NCBI RefSeq assembly: GCF_035046505.1
Contig: NC_089822.1
Coordinates: 209,494,419-209,558,418, forward strand
Length of the DNA stretch: 64,000 nucleotides
Origin: Tiliqua scincoides
Taxonomy: Eukaryota > Chordata > Lepidosauria > Squamata > Scincidae
Reading direction: 5' to 3'
Shown here: positions 61,401 through 64,000 of the stretch, in pieces
Layout of the letters: each line of letters starts with the position of its first letter
How positions within the stretch are numbered: the stretch's first letter is position 1
Translations under genes and position numbers: made by a program
Notes under the pieces: model-generated
Databases searched by the model: none
Told to the model about the DNA's origin: nothing
The model's input: only the letters and a program-made list of their open reading frames with translations

Positions 61401-62100
61401 TGGTAGGGGTGTGTTGTTTTTTGTTTTTTTTTTGGTGATATTTTTTTCCCAAAATTTCTTGATTAAAATAGCAAATTGTGTTATGTGTTTTTATTCCAAG
61501 GGCATATTTTAATAAATTATAATTGCTTTAAAAATGTACTAGGGAGGTGATACAGCGTCAATAGGTGCAGCCACAGTATTTTTTCTAATTGGAAAAGTAA
61601 TCTATTTTAATTTCTGGAAAAGATTTTAAACACCAAAAAGGCATTTTTATGTATTTTCAGTTTTTAAAAACCCTAGTGATTGGTTCAGAAGTGCATTTCA
61701 TGTCTCTCAGTTCCTCCACTGAGGGTGACCATCTCTTAAATAAAACCATATTCACAAAAACAGGACTAAAAGCACTGCCAGTTTAACTGCCAGAGTTGGA
61801 GCCTATTAATTTCCCAAGAACAGTCTATTTTAGCATGTAATGAGCTACTGAAGACAGATATAGAAACATTTTAGCCATTTAATAGTTCTACACTTTTTGT
61901 GGGTTCTTATATTTTAAAATATAGCTCAAATGCCAAAAATATCAGTGAACTAGGAATTAAATAAATTATTTTTTCCACAGCTATGGGCAATACAGTTTTA
62001 ATTCATACCTGCCAGAACAGCATCTTCATCACTTTCAGATCCATATTGCAGTGCCATTGTTATTGCTGATAAGCGATCCCCTTGGACAGTTCTTTTGTTA
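16412..62100 (-). CDS. PBRM1: PBRM1 / polybromo-1 (BAF180), 21 coding exons, N-terminus outside the window
   Basis: PBRM1 is the PBAF (SWI/SNF) subunit that reads acetylated histones in the nucleus. The exons, right to left, are 62009-62100, 59973-60189, 57009-57150, 56254-56351, 52196-52472, 49126-49231, 44917-45559, 41721-41932, 40390-40575, 37038-37195, 36394-36660, 35862-36007, 35513-35670, 33708-33891, 31101-31311, 29655-29856, 24773-24937, 20087-20233, 17988-18055, 16872-17088 and 16412-16584. They total 4,069 bases, one base plus 1,356 codons including the stop, and every junction is in phase. Domains in order: bromodomain 3, bromodomain 4, bromodomains 5 and 6, BAH1, BAH2, HMG box, Pro/Gly/Met-rich linker and a conserved C-terminus ending NIENV. 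About 330 N-terminal residues with bromodomains 1-2 lie right of the window. No disabling change is seen. The convergent SMIM4 neighbour is as in human. Confidence 0.97.
16872..17088 (-). CDS. PBRM1: PBRM1 exon: Pro-rich linker and conserved C-terminal motif
   Basis: Encodes MGILGPPGQQAPPPYPG, then QQPTTPMFVSPPPKTQRLLH, SEAYLKYIEGLSADSSSIS and KWDQTLS. Acceptor TGTTGCAG; donor GTAAG. Confidence 0.95.
17089..20086 (-). other. PBRM1 introns 19-20 region, one GC-rich repeat fragment
   Basis: Apart from the 17988-18055 exon, the only recognised item is a fragment at about 17728-17885 ('gcgcaatcctagccc' ... 'aggttagga') related to the GC-rich inverted-repeat elements at 32251 and 42072. The rest is AT-rich with nothing identified. 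Confidence 0.45.
17988..18055 (-). CDS. PBRM1: PBRM1 exon: short linker exon
   Basis: A 68-base exon encoding VIGQNVSSMVGAPAPGSPFG then QQ. Human has VMNQGVAPMVGTPAPGGSPY at this place as I recall. Acceptor AATATAG; donor GTAAG. Too short to show up as an open frame. Confidence 0.88.
20087..20233 (-). CDS. PBRM1: PBRM1 exon: Pro/Gly/Met-rich linker
   Basis: Encodes MIGGYPPVLPPLQGPVDGIV, then SMGSMQSLHPGVPPPLQL and PGMPGIPPPG. It is a few residues shorter than the human stretch as I recall it. Acceptor TTCAAG; donor GTAAG. Confidence 0.92.
22624..22655. repeat. (CA)n microsatellite
   Basis: Sixteen CA units; the CVCVCV open frames across it are artefacts. Confidence 0.95.
23201..23273. mobile_element. 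73-bp TTAA-flanked inverted-repeat element (piggyBac-like)
   Basis: TTAA lies exactly at both sides (23197-23200 and 23274-23277). The ends 'gccatttctgccca' and 'tgggcaaaaatggg' are inverted repeats, and the core holds 'gtgtacacctgtggg'. TTAA duplication is the hallmark of piggyBac. Related copies lie at 2206 and 2420. Confidence 0.7.
24773..24937 (-). CDS. PBRM1: PBRM1 exon: end of HMG box, poly-Gln, Pro-rich linker
   Basis: Encodes RAAKVAEQQERERAAQQQQQ, then NSSPRAGTPVGALMGVV and TPMGMLNPQLTPVP. Acceptor TTTGCAG; donor GTAAAA. Confidence 0.93.
25607..25798. mobile_element. hAT-type element with perfect TSD
   Basis: The ends 'cagtagcgtaccc' and 'aggtacaccactg' are inverted. GAATTCAG flanks it on both sides (25599-25606 and 25799-25806). 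It is 192 bp long and non-coding. Confidence 0.85.
26669..26709. repeat. (ATT)n microsatellite
   Basis: About 13 ATT units. Confidence 0.95.
28032..28105. repeat. Palindromic short element
   Basis: 'ctgcaatcctatccccac' ... 'ttatgagtagacatgcaa' with an AAGTCCCATT / AATAGGACTT inner pair. Same family as the 1271-2035 array. Confidence 0.75.
28236..28567. mobile_element. Tigger/mariner-like foldback element
   Basis: It begins after TA with 'caggcgtgccctagtatc' and ends '...gatccacagacatagggg'. The termini are loosely inverted. The interior ('aaaacatcactttcgg' then 'accagaagttgcag') matches the element ending at 34607. CpG-rich and non-coding. Confidence 0.6.
29655..29856 (-). CDS. PBRM1: PBRM1 exon: HMG box
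   Basis: Encodes STPKSAKGSVKKEGSKRKIN, then MSGYILFSSEMRAVIKAQHP, DYSFGELSRLVGTEWRNLE and TKKAEYE. This is the single HMG box, which binds DNA. Acceptor CCCATAG; donor GTAAAT. Confidence 0.96.
30040..30545 (+). repeat. CR1-type LINE, 3' end, split by a Tigger-like element
   Basis: 'ggaggataggtctatcaa' to 'ccacggcaggaagccaag', then, past the insertion, 'gacatttggcttgatccaga' and 'ggctctttcttgtgacctta'. This is the 3' UTR layout of a CR1/L3-type LINE on the plus strand, antisense to PBRM1. Confidence 0.65.
30262..30489. mobile_element. Tigger/mariner-like element inserted in the CR1 copy
   Basis: TA flanks it on both sides (30260-30261 and 30490-30491). The ends 'caaaggtcccctggcatcc' and 'ggggatgcctg' are inverted. 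It is 228 bp long and includes a C-run at 30299-30310. Confidence 0.7.
31101..31311 (-). CDS. PBRM1: PBRM1 exon: acidic coiled segment between BAH2 and HMG
   Basis: Encodes KPIIPQKEPSPLLEKKIQQL, then AKFAELEGGDEDIEEIG and PQLQTPLSNELDIMPYTPPQ. Acceptor TGTTTAG; donor GTAATG. Confidence 0.95.
31626..31944. mobile_element. Tigger/mariner-like element
   Basis: The ends 'caggttgagcctacttatcc' and 'acaataagggtccacctg' are inverted. The interior is GC-rich with inverted blocks. The TA flanks are eroded. Confidence 0.6.
32036..32112. repeat. Palindromic short element
   Basis: 'agcatgtctactcaaaagta' ... 'actcccaggtaagtgtat'; family as above, reverse orientation. Confidence 0.7.
32251..32714. mobile_element. 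GC-rich inverted-repeat element with 4-bp CAGA flanks
   Basis: It begins 'cagcccaatcct' and ends 'aggattgggcc'. CAGA flanks it at 32247-32250 and 32715-32718. The body is rich in GC and Pro/Ala-like codons and gives long spurious open frames. It has no transposase. Confidence 0.7.
32893..33419. mobile_element. GC-rich inverted-repeat element with 4-bp CTAA flanks
   Basis: It begins 'cagcccaatctcatgcagcc' and ends 'aggacaaggcc', with CTAA on both sides (32889-32892 and 33420-33423). Shares 'aaggaatgtttgttccttta' type inner inversions with its relatives. Confidence 0.7.
33708..33891 (-). CDS. PBRM1: PBRM1 exon: end of BAH2
   Basis: Encodes KCAVLSFKDFLSCRPTEI, then LLCESRYNESDKQMKKFKG and KVVDDEIYYF. 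Acceptor CTTATAG; donor GTAAAA. Confidence 0.96.
34327..34607. mobile_element. Tigger/mariner-like foldback element
   Basis: Ends '...tgagggcacacctg' followed by TA at 34608-34609. The left end at 'caggggtggggggtcaca' is approximate. The interior matches the 28236 copy ('aaacatcacctccag'). Confidence 0.55.
34635..34865 (-). repeat. CR1-type LINE, 3' end, minus strand
   Basis: The reverse complement of the 3' region at 50790-50974: 'agtcctgctggatcaagg', 'cagatgcctctgggagcac', 'acccagaggttgcatat'. Oriented like PBRM1. Confidence 0.7.
34875..35394. mobile_element. hAT-type element with perfect TSD
   Basis: The ends 'cagtattctcaaacttttta' and 'cttgggaaacactg' are inverted. ATCCAAAT flanks it on both sides (34867-34874 and 35395-35402). 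It carries a partial palindromic element at 35157-35206 and an 'aaaataaaataaaaataatg' A-rich run. Confidence 0.85.
35513..35670 (-). CDS. PBRM1: PBRM1 exon: BAH2 core
   Basis: Encodes IEKMWVRDGAAYFFGPIFIH, then TKMFYKKEVFLSNLEETCPM. Acceptor TTTTCAG; donor GTAATT. Confidence 0.96.
35862..36007 (-). CDS. PBRM1: PBRM1 exon: start of BAH2
   Basis: Encodes DKEDVPVEMPNGEPGCHYYE, then MWLKVGDCVFIKSHGLVRPR. Acceptor TATATAG; donor GTACGC after a split Arg. Confidence 0.95.
36394..36660 (-). CDS. PBRM1: PBRM1 exon: end of BAH1 and inter-BAH linker
   Basis: Encodes EYFKLCPENFRDEDVYVCES, then KLWTMPISSVRFVPRDVPLP and an acidic linker ending LSLEK. Acceptor CCAACAG; donor GTATAT. Confidence 0.95.
37038..37195 (-). 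CDS. PBRM1: PBRM1 exon: BAH1 core
   Basis: Encodes EKWLYGCWFYRPNETFHLAT, then KEVFKSDYYNKIPVNKILG and CVVMFVK. WFYRPNET is a BAH hallmark. Donor GTAAG. Confidence 0.96.
37196..40389 (-). other. PBRM1 intron, 3.2 kb
   Basis: Half of it is the LINE at 37763-39385. A possible SINE/LINE tail follows at 39390-39480 ('agagaccaccagggtggcta') and a palindromic remnant at about 39642-39680. Between 39900 and 40230 is GC-rich sequence with no assignment. Confidence 0.5.
37763..39385 (-). mobile_element. Non-LTR retrotransposon (LINE) with a long open reverse transcriptase
   Basis: On the minus strand one frame stays open from about 39385 to 37737, roughly 550 codons. Reverse transcriptase blocks follow in order: NYRGISLLSVVGK, FIDLTKAFD, SGVKQGCVLAPTLF, FADDAAV (catalytic Asp pair), GLTISLKKT and VYLGS. 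Further on are RRLRWLGHVVRMDD and a C-terminal zinc finger, CSRCGRDCHSRIGLFSHTRR followed by C. The endonuclease and front part are missing, so it is 5'-truncated. The 3' end (gagactgaaggttgccaata) is shared with the repeat at 6720-7166. The clade is not assigned; a jockey/I-group or RTE-related LINE is possible. It lies in a PBRM1 intron in the same orientation as the gene. Confidence 0.88.
40390..40575 (-). CDS. PBRM1: PBRM1 exon: linker and start of BAH1
   Basis: Encodes AEKSEDSSGGSGLSSLHRTY, then MYHVGDYVYVEPAEANLQ and IVCIERLWEDSA. The VGDYVYV motif opens the first BAH domain. Donor GTAAG. Confidence 0.95.
40576..41720 (-). other. PBRM1 intron, 1.1 kb, nothing recognised
   Basis: AT-rich; no repeat or exon identified. 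Confidence 0.5.
41721..41932 (-). CDS. PBRM1: PBRM1 exon: end of bromodomain 6 and charged linker
   Basis: Encodes TDSEIYEDAVELQQFFIKIR, then LSPALSYTTKHLHNDVEKEK and a Glu/Lys/Arg-rich coiled stretch ending REEEKR. A Thr (NRTDSE) stands where other bromodomains carry the acetyl-lysine-binding Asn, as in the mammalian protein. The donor is the poor GTGGCT. Confidence 0.92.
42072..42593. mobile_element. GC-rich inverted-repeat element with 4-bp CTAG flanks
   Basis: It begins 'cagcccaatactatcc' and ends 'gttaggattgggcc', with CTAG on both sides (42068-42071 and 42594-42597). Same family as 32251, 32893 and 52614. The 201-codon open frame crossing it is incidental. Confidence 0.75.
42880..43735. 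mobile_element. Tigger/mariner-like element, 856 bp, with internal microsatellite
   Basis: TA flanks both ends (42878-42879 and 43736-43737). The ends 'caggtagagcctatttatcc' and 'ataaataggctgcacctg' are inverted over about 22 bp. Inside are a palindromic element (43113-43195) and a GT/GA microsatellite. A sister copy in the opposite orientation lies at 53534-54526. No intact transposase is seen. Confidence 0.8.
43338..43418. repeat. (GT)n(GA)n compound microsatellite
   Basis: GT units to 43386, then GA units to 43418. Confidence 0.95.
43980..44058. repeat. Palindromic short element
   Basis: 'ctgcaatcctatcatgcc' ... 'gacgttcataggactggg' with well kept inner arms. Confidence 0.75.
44917..45559 (-). 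CDS. PBRM1: PBRM1 exon: bromodomain 5 and most of bromodomain 6
   Basis: This is the largest exon, 643 bases. Bromodomain 5 runs from MTPMQQKLNEVYEAVKNY through the PDYY motif to TYNEPESLIYKDALVL. Bromodomain 6 begins VTLLIQELIHNLFVSVMSH and includes PLTFDIIRRNVESNRYRR. The exon ends at ERARRMNR with a split Arg and donor GTAAGT. Confidence 0.97.
46439..46572. mobile_element. hAT-type miniature element, TIR CAGGGGTGGCC
   Basis: The ends 'caggggtggccaacctttta' and 'aatggttggcacctctg' are inverted. Flanks TACAAAGT and TGAAAGGT match at five of eight positions. 134 bp long, with a foldback interior. Confidence 0.7.
47040..47128. repeat. Palindromic short element
   Basis: 'gctgcaagcctatacacg' ... 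'catgcacaggactgcacc'. Confidence 0.7.
47189..47593. mobile_element. Tigger/mariner-like foldback element
   Basis: TA flanks both ends (47187-47188 and 47594-47595). 'cagcccctccccgtatctgc' faces '...ggatactagggtgcctg'. The interior folds back: 'gctagaggacactacagg' pairs with 'cctgtagcgtcctctagc'. Confidence 0.75.
48130..48213. repeat. Palindromic short element
   Basis: 'caatcctatgcacatttact' ... 'acatacatatgattgcag', preceded by an A-run at 48105-48118. Confidence 0.75.
49126..49231 (-). CDS. PBRM1: PBRM1 exon: end of bromodomain 4 and acidic linker
   Basis: Encodes VYNDAHILEKILKEKRKEL, then an acidic stretch (LLEDEEVASPKLKL). The mammalian protein as I recall it has PDDDDMASPKLKL here. Acceptor AAATAG; donor GTAAG. 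Confidence 0.93.
49890..50974 (+). mobile_element. CR1-type LINE, 3' part with ORF2 C-terminus
   Basis: Open frames encode DQERDLGMVVDRSIKVS, then [35 protein letters not shown] and LFSLEKRRLRGDMIETY. After an insertion the frame resumes with HNTRTRGHPLKLSVGRVRID and LWNSLPQEVVTASGLDAFKR. This is the CR1 ORF2 C-terminal domain. The 3' end carries 'gttcttatgttctta'. 5'-truncated; antisense to PBRM1. Confidence 0.85.
50299..50551 (+). mobile_element. SINE with MIR/L2-like tail, inserted in CR1
   Basis: ATAGAG lies on both sides (50293-50298 and 50552-50557). It begins 'tgggttacccctgctaattg', contains 'gattgtgagcccttttggga' and 'tgtaaaccgctttgtgaac', and ends 'tgttaataataataat'. It interrupts the CR1 reading frame. 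Confidence 0.75.
51415..51492. repeat. Palindromic short element
   Basis: 'gcctatgggtgtctactcag' ... 'aagtgtgtataggaatgcag'. Confidence 0.7.
52196..52472 (-). CDS. PBRM1: PBRM1 exon: bromodomain 4
   Basis: Encodes KKNIKKQRMKILYNVVLEAR to RNARHYNEEGSQ. The PDYY motif and the HYNEEGS Asn are both present. Acceptor CCTAACAG; donor GTACAT. Confidence 0.96.
52614..53134. mobile_element. GC-rich inverted-repeat element
   Basis: Begins 'cagcccaatcctaacctgc' and ends 'atctaggattgcgc'. TCTA occurs on both sides if the right end is at 53134. Best complete guide to the split copy at 49784-51345. Confidence 0.7.
53534..54526. mobile_element. Tigger/mariner-like element, sister of 42880-43735
   Basis: It begins after TA with 'caggtgcaaccttattatac'. 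Its reverse complement matches the 42880 element block by block: 'cactgcagcctgacacttg', 'gtttaaagcaatcctctctg', a (GT)n tract, and 'ggtacagagatttttc'. The right end is approximate. A short (CA)n lies at 54036-54052. Confidence 0.75.
54796..55140 (-). repeat. Possible LINE 3' end, minus strand
   Basis: The reverse complement reads '...gtatgccaataaaggttat', a polyadenylation signal near a LINE-like terminus, with AT-rich sequence upstream. The family is not identified. Confidence 0.35.
55145..56175. mobile_element. hAT-type element, right end clear, left end uncertain
   Basis: The right end reads 'gtggccctcctgccaaaaag' then 'tttggacacccctg', a typical hAT terminus. The body is G-rich with a palindromic element inserted at 55497-55567. 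The left limit is only where the GC-rich sequence begins. Confidence 0.5.
55497..55567. repeat. Palindromic short element
   Basis: 'catgactactcagcagtaag' ... 'aaagtgtggatctgattggg'. Confidence 0.7.
56254..56351 (-). CDS. PBRM1: PBRM1 exon: linker between bromodomains 3 and 4
   Basis: Encodes AKKKELARRDEIEDGDSM, then ISSATSDAGSSKRK and part of a Ser codon. A basic and acidic linker; acceptor CTTTCAG, donor GTATGC. Confidence 0.93.
56641..56715 (-). other. Candidate PBRM1 cassette exon, 75 nt
   Basis: On the minus strand a pyrimidine-rich acceptor (gttttgttttgttag, ending at 56716) precedes 25 open codons (PEMRLQKKKLYLVPEDVQKK, then YKLNA) and a GTAACA donor at 56640-56635. The flanking PBRM1 exons end and begin in full codons, so inclusion would add 25 residues in frame between bromodomain 3 and its linker. 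The donor is weak. I do not recognise the peptide; it could be chance or a fragment of another gene. Confidence 0.3.
57009..57150 (-). CDS. PBRM1: PBRM1 exon: second half of bromodomain 3
   Basis: Encodes TKLKNHEYETLDHLECDLN and LMFENAKRYNVPNSAIYKR. The Asn of RYNVPNS is the expected acetyl-lysine contact. It ends in full codons at MQQVMQ with donor GTAAAA. Confidence 0.95.
58150..59781 (+). mobile_element. Old CR1-type LINE copy, split by a foldback hAT element
   Basis: From 'tagaaggcatttgacacag' (reverse transcriptase palm region) through 'ggatcaggagagactgggga' to a 3' end 'aggactagatgggcctttgg' and 'cctgatcttcttatgg'. It is clearly older than the 49890 copy: the frames are broken throughout. 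Open remnants include NTSTRRHTLKLMGRRVRTDK and IINVWNSLPQTVVIAPGL. Confidence 0.8.
59284..59685. mobile_element. Foldback hAT element inserted in the CR1 copy
   Basis: The ends 'caatagttttcaaactc' and 'agtttgaaaagtgctg' are inverted. Flanks GGATACAG (59276-59283) and GGATACAA (59686-59693) are an 8-bp duplication with one change. The body is a large GC-rich hairpin: 'agcctcctgcagcctccc' pairs with 'gggaggctgcaggaggct'. A long run of overlapping open frames on both strands follows from the palindrome. Confidence 0.85.
59973..60189 (-). CDS. PBRM1: PBRM1 exon: first half of bromodomain 3
   Basis: Encodes AARYEEGESEAESITSF, then NPLYQLYDIVRNCRNNQGQ and PSKKKYPDYYQQIKMPISLQ. It holds the ZA loop with the PDYY motif. 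The donor GTAAAA follows a split Arg codon. Confidence 0.95.
60190..62008 (-). other. PBRM1 intron, 1.8 kb
   Basis: Contains the hAT element 60736-61340. The flanks are AT-rich and unrecognised. Confidence 0.55.
60736..61340. mobile_element. hAT-type element with perfect TSD
   Basis: The ends 'cagtggttctcaaactttt' and 'agttggagaaatgctg' are inverted. ACATAGGG flanks it on both sides (60728-60735 and 61341-61348). It is 605 bp long and carries at about 61105-61283 a short relative of the GC-rich inverted-repeat family ('gggctcaatcgtaccc' ... 'aataggactgggcccc'). Confidence 0.85.
62009..62100 (-). CDS. PBRM1: PBRM1 exon: linker before bromodomain 3
   Basis: Encodes NKRTVQGDRLSAITMALQYG and on to EDAVLA. 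The acceptor is ATTTACAG at 62108-62101 and the donor GTATGA. It starts with the last base of a split Arg codon and ends with one base of an Ala codon. Confidence 0.93.
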
Positions 62101-64000
62101 CTGTAAATATGAAAGAAACAGCTGTTGAATGAAAAATACCTTGGGGAAGGCAAAAAAGAAACCCACACACAAGATATTAAAAAAGTGAATGACGTAGTAA
62201 AAGAAGATAAGCTTCACAATAGTGAATGTGAATATATACATTAAATTATACATTAAATGTATAATTTAAATTGTATCATTTATTATGAAACACGCCATTT
62301 TTCTTCCAAAGAACACTCAAAGAGGCAACTGTTTAATTGTGTTTTATATTTTATGGGTTCTTCTAAAAACTAATTTTTGTAGGGTGTGCATGGGGTCCAT
62401 GTGGAGCTGTGTGAGGGGGCTTGGGAGTGCCATTTGGAAGCTGAGTGGGGCTCAAATTCAAACTGTGCAGCTTAGAGGAAACACTGGTGCCAACCAAGTA
62501 AAACAGTTTGAAAGGAGAAAAAGTATTATTTTCAACTGATTGTATTTTCAAGACAGGTGGTCTTTCAAATTATGTACTGTATAGATTCTGAAACAGATGA
62601 ATAATTTAACATTGGAGGAATATTATCAAAATGTACTGTTTGAGATTTATAATGATGTTTTTATAAAGATGCTATCTGTAGTGAATGCCATTATCAGAAG
62701 GTGAAATGCCACACACAAAAAAAATCAGATGTAAGGTCCACACCTGAAAGCTGCATTAAATGACTTAAAATTGAGATTGTTTGCAGTTGTCCAACTGAGA
62801 CAGACAAAAAAATTAATTGACTGCTGAACTGAATGTTAAATCTGCATATGAATAAAACATTTGATTTCAGCTTAAGATTTCTTCCGCAAGTGGAAGATGT
62901 CTGATTTGCACAAGGGGGGAGGGGTCATTCTGTCTGATCTCCTCTTCCCTATATGCCCTTCCCTTAGGGACACATTTTCAGGGGGCACATGAGGCTTCAG
63001 AAGGATCAGCCAAAATTGCCCCCCCTTGCTTCTTCTGCTCAAAGAAGAAATCTTAGGGTGCAACTCAATTGTTTTAAATAAGAGATCATGCTTTATTTTT
63101 AGATGGTGGATGTATGAAGCACTCCCACTGATGTGACAGACAAGGGGAGATGTCTCTTCAAAGACAGTGCTCGTGAGAAGTTGCATTAATTACATACAGA
63201 AGCTCCCCTAGTTACAAACACATTAGGTTCAGAAGTCATTTTGTTTGTAAGTACAGTAATGCCCCATCTCTGTTGCAGAAGCCCAGTTTCAGTTGGGACA
63301 CCCTCTGCCTTGTCAGTTTCACTCTGGATGTTGTCCAATTCACTCAAAAGCTGTAAGTTTCACTGTGGAGCTGCAAGGAATGCTCATTAGTGGTTTCCAT
63401 ACTCAGCAGCATAGGCTGCAAACCGGAAGTTAGGGCTGTTAAGTGTCATTTGTAAGCAGGGGAGCTACTGCATGTTAAAAAAACATGCTGACTAGTTAAA
63501 AGGTTTCCAATGGCGTGATCTGATTGATTAGTTGCTGCAGTCCTCAACTTCACCCATAACAGACAACCCAGAACTTGCAGAATACCTTCCTTTCCTTGCA
63601 GCTTCTAGAAACCAGGGAACAAGAGGACCCTAGAAACCAGCCATACAACTCACTGACTCCTTTTGCTGGCTGGGCCAGAAGTAAGTTGACTCACTTCATG
63701 CTCATCCAACACAATTAGTTCAGTACTCTGCAGGGAATATGGTGTCCAATATTTAGAACATAATATGAGCCTGTAACTATTCCCCTCCTAGGCACATGTG
63801 TGCTTCCCATATTCTGCCAGGGAACACAGAAGGTAGTGCACAGCACTCACCTTGGACTGCAAGGGACTCAGCCAACACAAGGAATCCATGGGTGAGATGA
63901 TTCTGGGAAGACTGTTGCAGGCATTCCCAGGATCCTATTGACTACTCTTTGAGAGAGCTCACCTCTTCACCACTAAAAGGATGCTAAAAGAAGAAAGGAC
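62101..64000 (-). other. PBRM1 intron running off the right edge
   Basis: The next upstream PBRM1 exon (linker after bromodomain 2) was looked for and not found here. No repeat was identified with confidence. Confidence 0.5.

Noticed and set aside
62872-63186. 104-codon minus-strand frame as an upstream PBRM1 exon
   Set aside because: It does not match the known PBRM1 linker after bromodomain 2 and has no fitting splice sites.
1-64000. Retroviral or other LTR elements, CRISPR arrays, tRNA and rRNA genes
   Set aside because: None was recognised by eye. No paired long terminal repeats or retroviral protein motifs were seen, no regularly spaced repeat-spacer array, and no convincing cloverleaf. 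A profile search was not possible here.

Overview
The window is vertebrate nuclear DNA, most likely from a squamate reptile. The host genes are split by long introns and have GT-AG junctions. The repeats (CR1-type LINEs, hAT and Tigger-like DNA elements, and a very abundant short palindromic element of the type common in lizards) resemble those of lizards and snakes rather than mammals or birds. No database was searched, so the organism call is an inference.

Three host genes are present, in the order known from the human 3p21.1 neighbourhood. (1) At 426-789 on the minus strand is the first coding exon of NT5DC2; the rest of that gene lies left of the window. (2) At 5610-8325 on the plus strand is SMIM4 (also called UQCC5), a two-coding-exon, 72-residue mitochondrial inner-membrane protein. 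(3) From 62100 down to 16412 on the minus strand are 21 coding exons of PBRM1 (polybromo-1, BAF180), the bromodomain/BAH/HMG subunit of the PBAF chromatin remodeller. They cover bromodomains 3-6, both BAH domains, the HMG box and the C-terminus (about 1,355 residues). Bromodomains 1 and 2 and the promoter lie beyond the right edge. All 21 exons join in phase with no stop or frameshift, so the gene looks intact.

Layout: 1-1270 holds the NT5DC2 exon and its CpG-rich promoter. 1271-3360 is dense with palindromic repeats. 3400-3700 is a second CpG-rich stretch with two CCAAT boxes, the probable SMIM4 promoter. 3747-5015 holds hAT elements. 5571-8709 is SMIM4 with a repeat-filled intron. 8738-8862 is a decayed duplicate of the SMIM4 last exon. 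8870-16411 is intergenic. 16412-64000 is PBRM1.

No new enzyme system, cluster, CRISPR, RNA gene or retrovirus was found. The notable content is structural: nested transposons up to three deep, side-by-side hAT insertions sharing one target duplication, foldback hAT elements with 8-bp duplications, two copies of a Tigger-like family that keep the same internal microsatellite site, a long open LINE reverse transcriptase inside a PBRM1 intron, a candidate 75-nt in-phase PBRM1 cassette exon, and a dense cluster of palindromic repeats between two promoters.
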